From positions 55,200,734 through 55,264,733 of the forward strand of contig CM038467.1 of NCBI GenBank assembly GCA_021464415.1: DNA of 64,000 nt. The letters run 5' to 3'. Positions 45,396 to 56,165 of this stretch are shown here, piece after piece. Source of the DNA: Lonicera japonica. Its lineage: Eukaryota > Streptophyta > Magnoliopsida > Dipsacales > Caprifoliaceae. A program made the translations under genes and the position numbers. Within the stretch, counting starts at the first letter, position 1, and every line of letters begins with the position of its first letter. Under the pieces are notes generated by a model. That model worked only from the letters and a program-made list of their open reading frames with translations, was not told the origin of the DNA and ran no database searches.

Positions 45396-46238
45396 TGTTT
45401 GGAAGCTATTTTTGTATTTTTGTTTTGTTTTGAAAACGTGTCAAAACAGGTTTTAGTTTTCTTGTAAAACTTAGAGAAGACTGATTTTGAAAACAGTGAA
45501 CTTCTTTACAAGTTATCTATTTTTCTGTATAAAGACTTGTATTTAAATGCGGTATTGAAATTCAAGAAAGCTATAGAAAGACATACCTGAAGTGCTTGAA
45601 GAAGAACAAAGACCACTTGCTTGCTCCTTTCTCTCTAGAACTTTCTATCTCTAAAACTTTTCTCTCTCTACAACTTTCTCTCTCTAAAAGGACTTCTCTA
45701 ATAATCTCAACATAGTTTCTCCTCTCTAAAACTCTCTATTGAGTGTTGATGATCCCAAATGAGATCCCAAGGGTCCTATTTATAGAGAAACTTTCGCCAA
45801 AAAATGCTTCAAAAGAGGCCAGCCGAAGGGGTTGCGGCTGGGACCTGTGGTTGGCACGTGCGGCTGGGACCTGCAGTTGGCATGTGTGGCTGGGGCATGC
45901 GGCTCGTACTTGCGGTTGGGGCTTAGCCGTACGGTTGGCATGTAGCCGTGCGGTTAGGCGGCTGCGGCTAGCACTTTAGAAATGCCCTAAAACACCTAAA
46001 AAAACTCAAATTTTCTAACTAGGCGTTGCCACGCACCCTACGACCTGACCGAGCAAGTCAATCCCCGTCTTAGTAAGCGAAGCAGCAACATTGGTCCTAT
46101 CAGACTCTCGACATATTCAAAGTCAGAGTCTTTCCTAATAGTCTTATATATGCATGATAACTCAAGACTTAATATGAAATGCTTGTTTTTATAAAAAAAC
46201 CAGTGTTCACACGAGAGTCGTGGATTGGGGTGTTCACA
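45386..46238 (-). repeat. Element C 5' LTR, truncated
   Basis: 853 bp. It matches 30438-31269 of the 3' LTR and lacks about 430 bp of the R-U5 side plus the primer site. Start TGTGAACACCCC at 46238 is intact and CTAAA follows (46239-46243). TATAAATA (minus) lies at 45777-45784; the GC-rich module at 45820-45975. Confidence 0.85.
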
Positions 46239-46243
46239 CTAAA

Positions 46244-46623
46244 CAAAATAAATTTTTTTCTAGGGTTTTCAAACAATTCAGAATTCAGTTTTTTTATTTT
46301 TTTTGCAGCACTGTTCACGCACAACACTATTCACAACAGTCACCTTTTTTTTTATTCAATGCAGGTGCTATCATAAAACAGTGTTAACTTTTGATCCAAC
46401 CGTTGGATCAGGCTGATTTTTGGATATGTTGTTCGGAACGCAATTTTACAATAATTTTGTGAAAAATCAGGACAATCCGAGGTCGTTTCAATAGAGAAAA
46501 CCACAAATTTTGACAGCCCAGCGGGATTTGGAAAAAAAAAATCTAATCTTACTTTTTTTTTTAAATTGAAACTCTAACAAGAACAAGTAATAAAAAGATA
46601 GATAAACCTAAAAGTAGAAGCTA
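46244..46623 (-). other. Element A leader, 5' part
   Basis: Non-coding sequence between element C and the element A primer site, with several T runs. It shares TTTTCTAGGGTT with the segment on the other side of element C (29849-29862), a short local repeat. Confidence 0.6.
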
Positions 46624-46635
46624 CCTTTGATACCA
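46624..46635 (-). promoter_or_regulatory. Element A primer-binding site
   Basis: Minus strand TGGTATCAAAGG, tRNA-Met type with one change, 1 bp from the LTR end at 46637. Confidence 0.75.
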
Positions 46636-46636
46636 A

Positions 46637-47256
46637 TGACGTGATCTCGGATTGTCTTTCTTAGCCAGGCTAATGGATCTTCAACCCTTGAACTACGAAC
46701 GTAGCTATAACCTTGGAATCCGTCAAAAGATGGAAGGCGGAAACCTCAACCCAACGCTTAAAGGAGCGTGAACCTTGGTATGATCGAAGACATCACAATC
46801 AATTGGTAGAAAATTGATTGATAAGCCAAGAATAATTGAATTAATCAATTCAACATATTCAACATGTTCTTAGAAAATACAAAGAGAAAACTCTCAATAT
46901 TATTAATCATCATAACTCTTTAATAAAACAATGAATCAATCTCCTTTAAATAGGAGTAAACAAAGCCTTATAATCCTAATTCAAAAAGGAAACTGATTCC
47001 TACATAGAAAAGGAAAATAATAACTATTAGAATATTCCTAATGCAATAAAGAAACTAATAAACGCCCTAAAATAAGCCCAATGCATTCCTAATATGACAA
47101 TAACTCTAAATAATAATAATCCGCGGGCTTTAAGAGATATAAAATAATTAAATAAAACTAATTAAATTATTCCACCAGCCAATTTTGAGAACACGCTAGA
47201 AAACAACACTCCTCTTCTAATTTTTTGGCTAAGGTGGGCTAGGCTGGATCACATCA
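46637..47256 (-). repeat. Element A 5' LTR
   Basis: 620 bp. On the minus strand it begins TGATGTGATCCAGCC and ends GAGATCACGTCA (terminal inverted match TGA(T/C)GTGATC). It is longer than the 3' copy, which has an internal deletion. It shares scattered blocks (ACCTTGGAATC, GAACCTTGGTAT) with B-family LTRs. Confidence 0.85.
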
Positions 47257-47459
47257 TACATCTCCAACTGTAGCGTAAAAATTGTTCTGCAAATCCTATA
47301 TGTCAAGCTACTTCTACACAAATCTTGAAGTTTTAAAAAATATGCTCCAATTTTTGTAAAATTTGAATAAATCAATAAGATAACGAAGCATGTTTGATGT
47401 CATTTTATGCGATTATTATTATTATTATTATTTGGAATTTATGTGTACATAATTTTATA

Positions 47460-47890
47460 AAGACAATGGATCTTGATATCTTGGTCATAATGAATAGATT
47501 TTAATGATATAATTTTTATTAATATATATATATATATATATATTATATTAAAAGTTATTATATTTTAAAGTTTTATAAAAAAAAATTGGTAGAAAAAAAG
47601 TTGGTGTGACAGTGTAAACTTGGAGTGTATTTTATACATTCATTTTACACAAAAGTCAAATTAAAAAGATAGTTGAAGACATAAAATTTTACAACTGTTT
47701 GAGATAGTGCTCTTACCTCCCTCTACTTTTCTACAGCACTTATCCTTCATCAAATTTTTAAAAAACTTTCAAATGCCATAACTTTAAATTCATAAATTCA
47801 ACTTTAATAAAATTTATACATTTGAAATATGTTGATCAAGATATACAAAACAAGATTCATTGTTATAAATAAATTATGCATAAAAGAATT
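47460..47890. mobile_element. Foldback MITE, copy 2
   Basis: Left arm ACAATGGATCTTGATATCTTG (47463-47483) faces the inverted ACAATGAATCTTG (right end near 47862-47875). The interior shares TATTATATTTTAAAGTTTTATAAAA and the GTGTATTTTA(T/C)ACATT block with copy 1 (16100-16200). No coding. A TA run lies at 47520-47542. Confidence 0.6.
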
Positions 47891-50800
47891 ACAACTATAA
47901 TGGCATACCTAACGTGTTTTTAACTTATTAGTCATTGAAAAAATTATACAATATTGATGAGAAGATATTGTGATAAAATTAAAAATACTAAAATATATTG
48001 ATCGGGTGGGTTTCAATCCGAACATAGTCAAAAACATTTTGTACCAGGGTCCAACATGCCTTGAATATAATGTTTGTTTCTTTTAAATATATACACTCAT
48101 AATACCATTACATTATAAAAAGGTCGAGGCGATTTCAAGTCCAATTGTACAAGTATGACCTATATATCTTGGGTGAGGAATGCTATATTGGGTTTTGTTT
48201 TTGCAAGACTTAATCCGTTTTCATCCATATGTGATCCTTACATTTTTCACGTAATTATATTTTATTATATTATTATTTTTTATTCGTTTTATCGTGTTAG
48301 ATGGCACAGATACATGCTAGTAGACTACAAATATACTAGAAAAAATAGACTATAATTATACTAAAAAAATATACTATAATGTATATACATATTTCATAAC
48401 TTTATTATTTTATTTAATTTGGACCAAGCATTAGAAAAAGTTAAACTGCTACCAATATCGAGTTTGGCTAGTAAGTGACCATCGGTCATCAACCAAACAT
48501 CATCGGTTTGGTTACCAATTAAATATGATTGGTTCGATCGATTTGCAGTTTATGGCTAAAAAATGTCACTCTTATTCAAATTATCAGAACGCCATTTTTT
48601 TTATCCACATTTTATTATAGAGTGAGTATCCTTTGTTGGTTTGGTTAACCAACTTAAAACAACAGCCAAGTCCACCTCGTTAGTAATTTTGGGAATTTAA
48701 TGCTCTCAAGCGACTTGTATACCCGTTTTCATAGCATAAATCTCAGCTTTGTCCATTTCCTTACGCTCAATATTAGAAGAGAATGCCCATAACCATTTAT
48801 GAGTACTGTACTGGCATTTTTAAATGAAAATCTGAAAACCGATTCAAAAATCCTGAGTTGAGTGAAAAAAAAAATCCGAACAAAATCAAACCGATTTTAA
48901 ACGATAACTGAAAATCGATTACCGATTTGAGTTCAGTACGGTATCAATTTTCAAAGTGATATAGTTAGGTATTATCGAACCAAATTTCTAATTTTGTTTC
49001 TATATATATAATTATAAGTTTTAAGTTAAAATCCCTCAAAAAGTGATAAAAAAAGATTAAAAGCAATTGCAATTACACAGTCTCTCCCAAGTAGACTTGG
49101 CACGATAATACAAACACGAAGTTATAACTTAATAGGTGAACATTTAATAAATTTGGGTGATTATTGGGTCACCCGTTTAACACGAAGTTATAACTTAATA
49201 AATTTATTGAATCTTGTTATGGTCAGTTTGTACTTATTTTAGAATTCATGAATATTTATCAATACTTTTGAAGTAATTTTATTCATTTAGTAGTAAGTCC
49301 CAAATAATCAAATGTAACCTATTAAAGGACCAACATTTTGGTGCCATTGTAATGAGGAGAGACATTTAAAAAAAAGGACACTATTTTGTAAATAGTCACG
49401 TTTGTTATTAGATTTTTAAAATATATCGGTTTTATTATTTTTAGGTATAATGTCTATTATGCCCTTAAGATATAAACTATTGCAGCCTTAAATTTAGCGA
49501 TAGATCAAAAGAATTAAAAGTAATAATGAAAATTACGTTGCCTCCGGTATATCTTATTTTGACAATTTTTTCCTCCTTTTTTTTCTTTTGTATTAAAGGC
49601 AAGATCGTACATTAATTAACTATTTTTTTTGACAAATAATACCTAATAGTTTTTGAATATTTTTTATATAATATTTTTTGCAGTAATACATGATTTTCTA
49701 CTACTAATTTTAAGCAATGTGTATAGATTTTGATACGTACACCTATTAAATTGTGCTATAATGTTGCCATTAATACTTAGGAACATGTAGGAAAAATCAA
49801 TCAGGGATATAGTGGACCTACAAATATTGTCATTAAAAATCTAAATTAAAAGGACATCTTAATTTTGAATATATAAAAAGTTGTAATTTAATTTTAATAT
49901 TGTAAAGATGCGACAAATCTATTAATTAAGGGATACGAGGTCCAATAACCAATATGAGAATAAAAAGTCTCATCTCTGCGAAGATGAAGCCAAACGAGCA
50001 TGACTTGTTAATTTATATATATTGGCTACCGACTATAAGCATGGGGCACAAAATTTCAAACATCACGTGTTAATTTGTATAGAATTTGTTGTTGGCCGGT
50101 GTTCCAATAGTTTTCATTATTTCATTATTTTTTTAATAGTTTCCGCGGGTGACTTCATGTGTTTCAATAAGTGCCGCCAACAACTTCACCTGCCTCATCG
50201 TTGCCGATGAGGACTTCGCATTCACGCTCTCTTTCTCTCACTCTTATTTTTTTTAATTATTTTACTCAATGGTGGAGGTAAAACTCAAAATAATTTTAAC
50301 TATGATTTTTAACTTTAAATTATAACCAAGATTTAAAAAAGGTTACATTCCATTTCAAATTTAGCAAGTTAATTAGGATTGCCAGAATACTCTCCCATAT
50401 AGTTCCGTAAATAGGACGCAGAGGTGGTAGACTCGTTGCTGAAAATCGTGGATGTGACACTTTATTAATTTTGGGCGGCGCTAAATATACCCACTATATC
50501 ATTCTCTAACACTCCTCTAGTACTATTTTCTACTCACTACACTCCTTTTGGATATTCTATCACTATTATTTCTCTCCCCCTCTCTCTCTCTCTCATAAAA
50601 AAGCTCCGAAACAAATAAAACTTTAGCAACAATACGTTAACCTCCTCCTCCTCCTCTTCTTCTTCTTCTTCTTCTTCTTCTTCTTCTTCTTCTTCTTTCC
50701 ATTTTTTTATCATCCTCCTTTTTCTTCCTTCCCATCTGTTGTCATTCTTGGTTTGGATTAAGCTCTCTTATTTAGCCACAATCTGTACAATAATAGATAG

Positions 50801-51996
50801 ATAAATCATGCATATAAGCATCCACAAGAAAGGAAAGAACTATCCCATCAACAACCATTGATTGTCCAAAGAATTTGTGCAAATATTATTTGATTATGTT
50901 AGAGCCTCTCTATGCGTCTAAGTCTAACTTTGTTCTTGAATCACATACGTTTCTGCGATGATGGTTGTATTGAAGGGAATTTTTTTTTTTAAAATAATAT
51001 CACTACCATTGGTGTGGTGGTTTGCCCCACCTATAACTCACATCGCCAACCATGTCTTTTATCTCCACGGTGCAACCACGTCTAGTTGATGTGGATGGCA
51101 ACGCAACCCTCACCTTTCCGTCCTCTACCATCTTCCACCCTACCCCTTACCTCGCTAGTGCATCCACACTCCCTTGCATCTTCAATTGCCACCGAATAAA
51201 CCTGAAACCTAGTTGTGTTGTCCCATAGTTTAGCCACCAGTCAGTTGCCTCCACCAATGGGAAAAATGCGTATTTGATTTATATTGTTTATAATTTTTAC
51301 AATGTCTAAATGTGTGTTTAGTAAATATATTACATAGTAGAAGACATTTTATGTCATAGATTTTCTTCCATCTAAGTGTGGTAACAAATTCATATGAAAG
51401 TACAGTCTCAAAGCTAGTGTTAATTATGACATATCATATATGCTTACACATCAAATATTATGCCAGTCCTTTAAAAAAAAAATAGAATTCACATAATTTA
51501 AGGCATCAGAATTTTAATTTCCGTAGATCATGTCTAAGATTTTGAATTTTTTCATGTTTTGTTTGACTTTCAAAATTGAATTTAACATAAATGCTTCATT
51601 TCATGTGCAATTTGAATTTCCTTATATTTAGTCTTATTAAATTTTTAAATTTAAATTTATTGTTTTCTGTAATTCTAGATTAGGGGTAGCAATGGAAAAT
51701 ACATTTTGAATGATTTATTTTTATTTAATGTAATTTTATTTTTGATTTGTCCTTATGACATAAAATTGTCAATTTCCAAAAACTTTGGACTTTAAAAAAG
51801 AGAATAAAAACTTGTGTCCTTGAATAGATATACTAAGGAATATTCGCCCTTTAGACCAAAAGCCCTTTATTTAGTTTCTTTTATGGTCTAAATCACTTTG
51901 ATAGGATGGAATAGTTATTTCACCTCTAGGCTAATCACAAGATCATGGCAAAGAGGTCTCAAACCCAGTGTCACATGGACATCAAGCTCGTGGGGA
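47891..51996. other. AT-rich intergenic stretch
   Basis: No gene or element recognised on either strand. Noted details: CACGAAGTTATAACTTAATA repeated at about 49116 and 49180; a CT/CTT microsatellite at 50575-50700; a more GC-rich block at 51000-51280 with no recognised coding. Short frames (48155-48355, 50022-50210) look random. Confidence 0.5.
50641..50700. repeat. (CCT)n(CTT)n microsatellite
   Basis: CCT units passing into about 15 CTT units. Confidence 0.95.
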
Positions 51997-52765
51997 TGTT
52001 AGAGCAAGGTTTAATCTATGTTCTAAACCATAGATGTTCAAAGTTCAGCCTCCAGAGCTCCTTCGCTGAGCTGAGGTGAGCCCTATCTAATCGCTTTATC
52101 AAAATGGTTGAAGGTGGCATGGGTGACTACCAACAACTCTGCAGGATGCACATAACCTTACTCAAGTTCATTAAGTGCATACCAATTGCATTTAATGCTC
52201 TGGATTAAGAGGACAAGCAAGGTCAACAGTCGAGCATACTGCAATGATGGAAGGATGGCTGAAAGCCAACTGCTCCGAGTCTAGTGGGCGTCCTTCTTCT
52301 TTGATATATATATAAGGAAGCATTTACTTCCCTCACCAACCAAATAATCAGGTAGGAAAGTAGAAATAAAAAGAATAAAGTAAACAAAATAGTGAGTACT
52401 ATAAAGAGAGAGGTCAAAGGTGCATTATAGAGCTCCTAGGCCTAGGGCATTAGGACCTTAATTAGCATATAAATCCTCCAACACTTGTATTGAGATGATA
52501 GAGTAATCTGAGAGATAAAAACTTTTGTAATCAGAACGTGTTTGTTATAATAATACAAGGCAGCCCCGAGTGCCGAGCTCTATTCATAGAGGATGATTAG
52601 CCTTTATCCGTATAAAGGGCGAATCTCCTCTATATATCATTGTATTGTCTAACTTTTGTTTGATTATAATAAAAGTGATATTTTTATTTACCACGTCATC
52701 TCCATCATTATTCAATTATTTGACTATGTAGTTAGAAAGACCTACTTTAGGTTTTTACACCAACA
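51997..52765 (+). repeat. 5' LTR of a Tat-lineage gypsy element
   Basis: About 769 bp, from TGTTAGAGC to ACACCAACA. A TATA run (GATATATATATAAGG) lies near 52301-52315. The following primer site and Gag confirm the orientation. The start is inferred from TGTT...AACA. Confidence 0.6.
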
Positions 52766-52768
52766 ATT

Positions 52769-52783
52769 TGACATCGTCTGTGG
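52769..52783 (+). promoter_or_regulatory. Primer-binding site (Tat type)
   Basis: TGACATCGTCTGTGG, a decayed form of the TGGCGCCGTCTGTGG primer site usual in Tat-lineage elements, 3 bp after the LTR. Confidence 0.6.
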
Positions 52784-53389
52784 AAAAGACATTTTTCCTA
52801 AAGTCACACCCCTCTTAAAATTTAAAAACCTCAAAAATTCATTACGCCCTCTCCATAACACACCTAGTCAAACCCTTTAATGGGATTGATAGCACAACAA
52901 GTTGCCCTTTAGGTCCAAATTGACAAGCTCATAGCTCATAAGGAAACACCCCAGCCCAGTTGGAAAGTCAGGCCAGACTCAACATCTGGGTTCGCATCCA
53001 TTCCTCCTGTCACCGTGCGGGTTCCAACCATCCATATGCTAAGAAATTGTCGAAAGGGACTCTAAAAGAGTCGTAGTAGGAACAGTGCGAGCGGGATTGA
53101 TCAGTTCAGTGTGGGATAGGAGTTTCCTAATGGGGTCCTCAGTCAAACAACCCCCCTTTGCCTTCAAAGGACCATCAAATGAATGTCATTGGACAAGGGC
53201 GCTCAGGAGGAACCACAATAGATCAAGGCGGGGAAGGAGGAGGCCAACCTCTCTTCCCCTGGTCAAGAAGCAGTTGCGAGACTTCGGCAGTCCGTGTTCG
53301 ACATAATATCTTACAAAGGGTCTGTCGAAGAAATGGAGATAATACTCAAATATGAAATGAGGATCTAGTTAGCCGAAATGCTAAAAACG

Positions 53390-54480
53390 ATGGGCCACTC
53401 TAGAGGTAGCTCGATGATAGCTATGGTGAAGAACTTAGAATCCCCGTTTGCAAAGCACATTTAAACTTGCCTAGTCCCGAAAAGGTTCAAACCCCCAACC
53501 TTAGAGCCACATGACGGCTCAAGAGACCTTGTGGACCACTGGAAACAATATGAAAACATGATTGTCCTTCAAAATGTCCCTAGCGTAATCATATGCGGAG
53601 CTTTCATCACCACCCTCAAAGGGGTAGCTTGAATGTGGTGTAATAGTCTTCCCCTAGATCAGTTCAGAGCTTGTAGGAGCTCGTCACTAGATTTGTATCT
53701 TATTTCCTTGGGACGCGTAAGCAGTCCAAACCGTCTACTTATCTCTTCACTATAAAATAGAGGTCGACCGAAAGTTTGAAAGACTACGCTTATTGTTTCA
53801 AATAGGAAAGGATAATGATCAACAACCTCAATGAAGGAGTTTCGGTGGTTGCTTTCGTGGAAGGAGAAAGCTCCCCTTACTGTTTGATAAAGTTAGCTAA
53901 GATGGCCCCAAAAACTATGTCAGAGCTCTTAGACGAGGTCAACAAGTAGATCGGTGTAGAGGAAACCCTCTAGGGCTGTAACATGTCAGGCCTATTAGCT
54001 CTTTTGCCTTCCTTTTAATGCTAAGGGGGACACAGTCTATCCCATAACCAAGAAAAGGGGAGCAAGAAGGGCAAGAAGAATGGGGACAAACCTGATCCAG
54101 CAGACAAACCCCGCCAGCAGTTCACCCCACTGACAGTACCGTTGGGTAAGGTCTATGCCCAATTGGTTCCAGGGCAGCTCTTTGAACCTAAGAAAAATGA
54201 GGAACACCTCGAAGTACTGCTAGTATTATAAGGATCATGGGCATGAAAGTGACGATTACTGGAAGCTCAATTACTGGAAGCTCAAGGAGAAGATAGAGAA
54301 GCTCATCCAAATAGGTTAACTCCGCCAATATGTAAACAAAAAGGCCGAGGAACCTTCTAAGGAAAAAGAGAAGAACCATATTGGAGAAATTTTGATGATT
54401 GAGGGGGGATCCTCTTTTTTGATCAAATCAATGGGTCGAGGAAGACCCATGCCCCAAGAGTGCAGACCAGAAGCACGAAA
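53390..54480 (+). pseudogene. Tat-type gag
   Basis: Gag remnant. LEPYDGSRDLVDHWKQYENM and VLQNVPSVIICGAFITTLKG (53500-53630) are the classical Tat/Ogre Gag core. Then come MINDLNEGVSVVAFVEGE (near 53820) and LIKLAKMAPKTMSELLDEVN (53890-53945). The aberrant knuckle reads YYKDHGHESDDYWKL (54220-54265), followed by EKIEKLIQIG. There are stops near 53630, 53755, 53950 and 54315 and frame changes. A 15-bp tandem duplication (TACTGGAAGCTCAAT) at 54255-54284 adds five residues next to the knuckle. Confidence 0.8.
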
Positions 54481-54519
54481 ATAAATGTACTCCATTTCAG
54501 GCTAGCCAAACTGCAAAAG

Positions 54520-54745
54520 ACCAACTTGATCGACTTCACTTTCACGAATGGCTTTGAACCGGCTGGAGTTTCCCCATAATGACCCATTGGTGATAATAAC
54601 TCTAATCGACAACCACAATGTTCACCAAATGCTCATGGACACTAGGGCAACCTCCAACATAATGTATTGTAGTGCCTTTAAGGCCATGGGTCTCACACTA
54701 AACCACTTGACCCCTTCATCAGCCACTTTGGTGGGCTTTTAAAAA
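54520..54745 (+). pseudogene. Tat-type protease remnant
   Basis: NDPLVIITLIDNHNVHQMLM followed by DTRATSNIMY and FKAMGL: the aspartic protease active site D-T-G/D-x-x-A, here with Arg where Gly is expected. The frame ends at 54740. It lies between gag and RT as expected. Confidence 0.6.
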
Positions 54746-55339
54746 GAACGAACCGCGTCCCTTAGAGTAATAAAATTGTCAATGACCCTAGGGACCCTTC
54801 CAAGTAGGTCACGAAATTGGCAGACTTTTTGTCCTGGACAAGTCCCTCAGCGATAAAGTCATTTTGGGGAGGGGGACCCTTAATGAGATTAGGTCCGTCG
54901 TCTAAACATGCCACTTGGTCATAAGGTTCCCAACCCCATGGTGTTGGAGAGGTTAGGGGGAGCAAGTCGGAAGAAAGATCTTACCACTTCCTGGCCATGA
55001 AAGAGATAAGACAAACTGAGATCTTCATGAGCGAAGCGGAGCTATCTCTCGAGCTCGGCAATGAAGACAGGCTAGAGATAGACACTTTAGACCACATGGA
55101 TGAAGAAAATAAGCTTAGAGGAGAACCGATCGAAGGTCTGGAGGAGCTGATACTAGACTTTGCTTGACCTAACTAAGTCTTAAAGGTCAGTAATCAGCTC
55201 AGTCTTGAAAGCAGAGCAGAGCTCTCTCAATACCTCAGGGCTAACTCAAATGTCTTTGCATGGTGCCATCATGATATGAAGGGCCTGAACCCGGCAGTGA
55301 TGGTGCACAAGCTCAATGCCAATCTTGCCTTCAAGCCGT

Positions 55340-56165
55340 GAGGCGTACAAAGAGATATTTTACCATTGAACAAAATCAAGTGGCCAAGGAAGAGGTGCAA
55401 AAGTTACTTCGGATAGGTTTTATCAGAGAGGTCCAATACCCAAATGGCTATCCAATGTTGTGTTGGTAAAGAAGCCCAGTGAAAATTAGAGGATGTGTGT
55501 GGACTTCAAAGAGCTTAATAAAGCTTGTCCTAAGGACAGTTTCCCACTCCCCAATATAGATCAATTGGTAGATGCCACCACAACTTATAAGATACTAAGC
55601 TTCATGGACGCTTACTCTAGTCACAACCAAGTTAGATTGGCTCCCAAAGATGATGAAAATACTTCCTTCATCACCAATGAGGGAACATACTTCTACAAAG
55701 CCATGCCATTTGGCCTAAGGAACACGGGAGCCACCTACCAGAGAGTGATGAACACTTTGTTTCAGGACCAGATCGGTAAGACTATGGAGATCTACGTGGA
55801 TGATATGCTGGTCAAGAGCCTCAAACTATCCCACGGACCTGAACGAAGCCTTCTCTCCATACTTTGGAAAAATAGTATGTCCCTCAATCTTGCGAAGTGC
55901 GCTTTTGGAGTTAGAGGAGGAATTTTTATGGGATTCATGGTAACTCAAAGGGGGGATAGAACCCAATCCCAAGAAGATACAAGCCTTAATTAATATGAAA
56001 TCTCATACCAAGTCAAAGTCTTGCTAGTCGGGTGGCAGTTCTGAATATATTCATTTCCAAAGGCACCGACAAATGCCACCCATTCTTCAAGACCACAAGA
56101 AATTTTTTGAATGGATGGAGGAATGGGAAATTGCTTTCCAACAGCTCAAGCAATATCTCGGATTT
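55340..56165 (+). pseudogene. Tat-type reverse transcriptase
   Basis: RRYFTIEQNQVAKEEVQKLL, FIREVQYPNG (55350-55450), then after stops and a frame change MCVDFKELNKACPKDSFPLP, LSFMDAYSSHNQVRL, MPFGLRNTGATYQRVMN, and the catalytic MEIYVDDMLVKS intact at about 55786-55821. FGVRGGIFMGFMVTQRG follows. A TAG at about 55488 precedes the 166-residue open part. The domain ends with KGTDKCHPFF before the breakpoint near 56165. Confidence 0.85.

Larger units (their letters stand above)
30003..46238 (-). mobile_element. Element C: large gag-only Tat/Ogre-like LTR element with antisense genes
   Basis: Bounded by family-C LTRs at 30003-31269 (3') and 45386-46238 (5', truncated) with a perfect 5-bp duplication CTAAA at 29998-30002 and 46239-46243. 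On the minus strand the order is 5' LTR, (disrupted) leader, gag pieces (41930 to 39250), then no pol, then a region with two plus-strand (antisense) genes, a 115-bp tandem repeat, and the 3' LTR. It contains two later insertions: a solo LTR D and a B-family fragment. Gag features resemble the Tat/Ogre lineage of Ty3/gypsy, in which extra ORFs and repeat-rich 3' regions are established. No protease, RT or integrase was seen, so it is probably non-autonomous. Confidence 0.82.
19967..47256 (-). mobile_element. Element A: non-autonomous LTR retrotransposon split by two insertions
   Basis: Two related LTRs in the same orientation bound this interval. The 5' LTR is at 46637-47256 with a primer site inside it. 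The 3' LTR is at 19967-20464 with a polypurine tract inside it. Removing insertion B2 (22031-29834, duplication AATAT) and insertion C (30003-46238, duplication CTAAA) leaves about 3.2 kb: LTR, leader, one acidic ORF, LTR. There is no protease, RT or integrase of its own, so it would depend on enzymes from another element. Flanks TACGG (left) and TACAT (right) match only 3 of 5, so its own target duplication is not secure. Confidence 0.75.
51997..56165 (+). mobile_element. Truncated Tat-lineage Ty3/gypsy element
   Basis: LTR, primer site, gag, protease and RT in order on the plus strand. It ends abruptly near 56165 after the RT/RNase H connection (KGTDKCHPFFKTTRNF). RNase H end, integrase and 3' LTR are absent. 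Every ORF carries stops or frame changes. Confidence 0.8.

Noticed and set aside
45386..46238. Independent solo LTR of family C
   Set aside because: Its outer duplication CTAAA matches the far end at 29998-30002, making it the 5' LTR of element C.
19962..47261. Target duplication for element A
   Set aside because: TACGG and TACAT agree at only three of five bases; not accepted.
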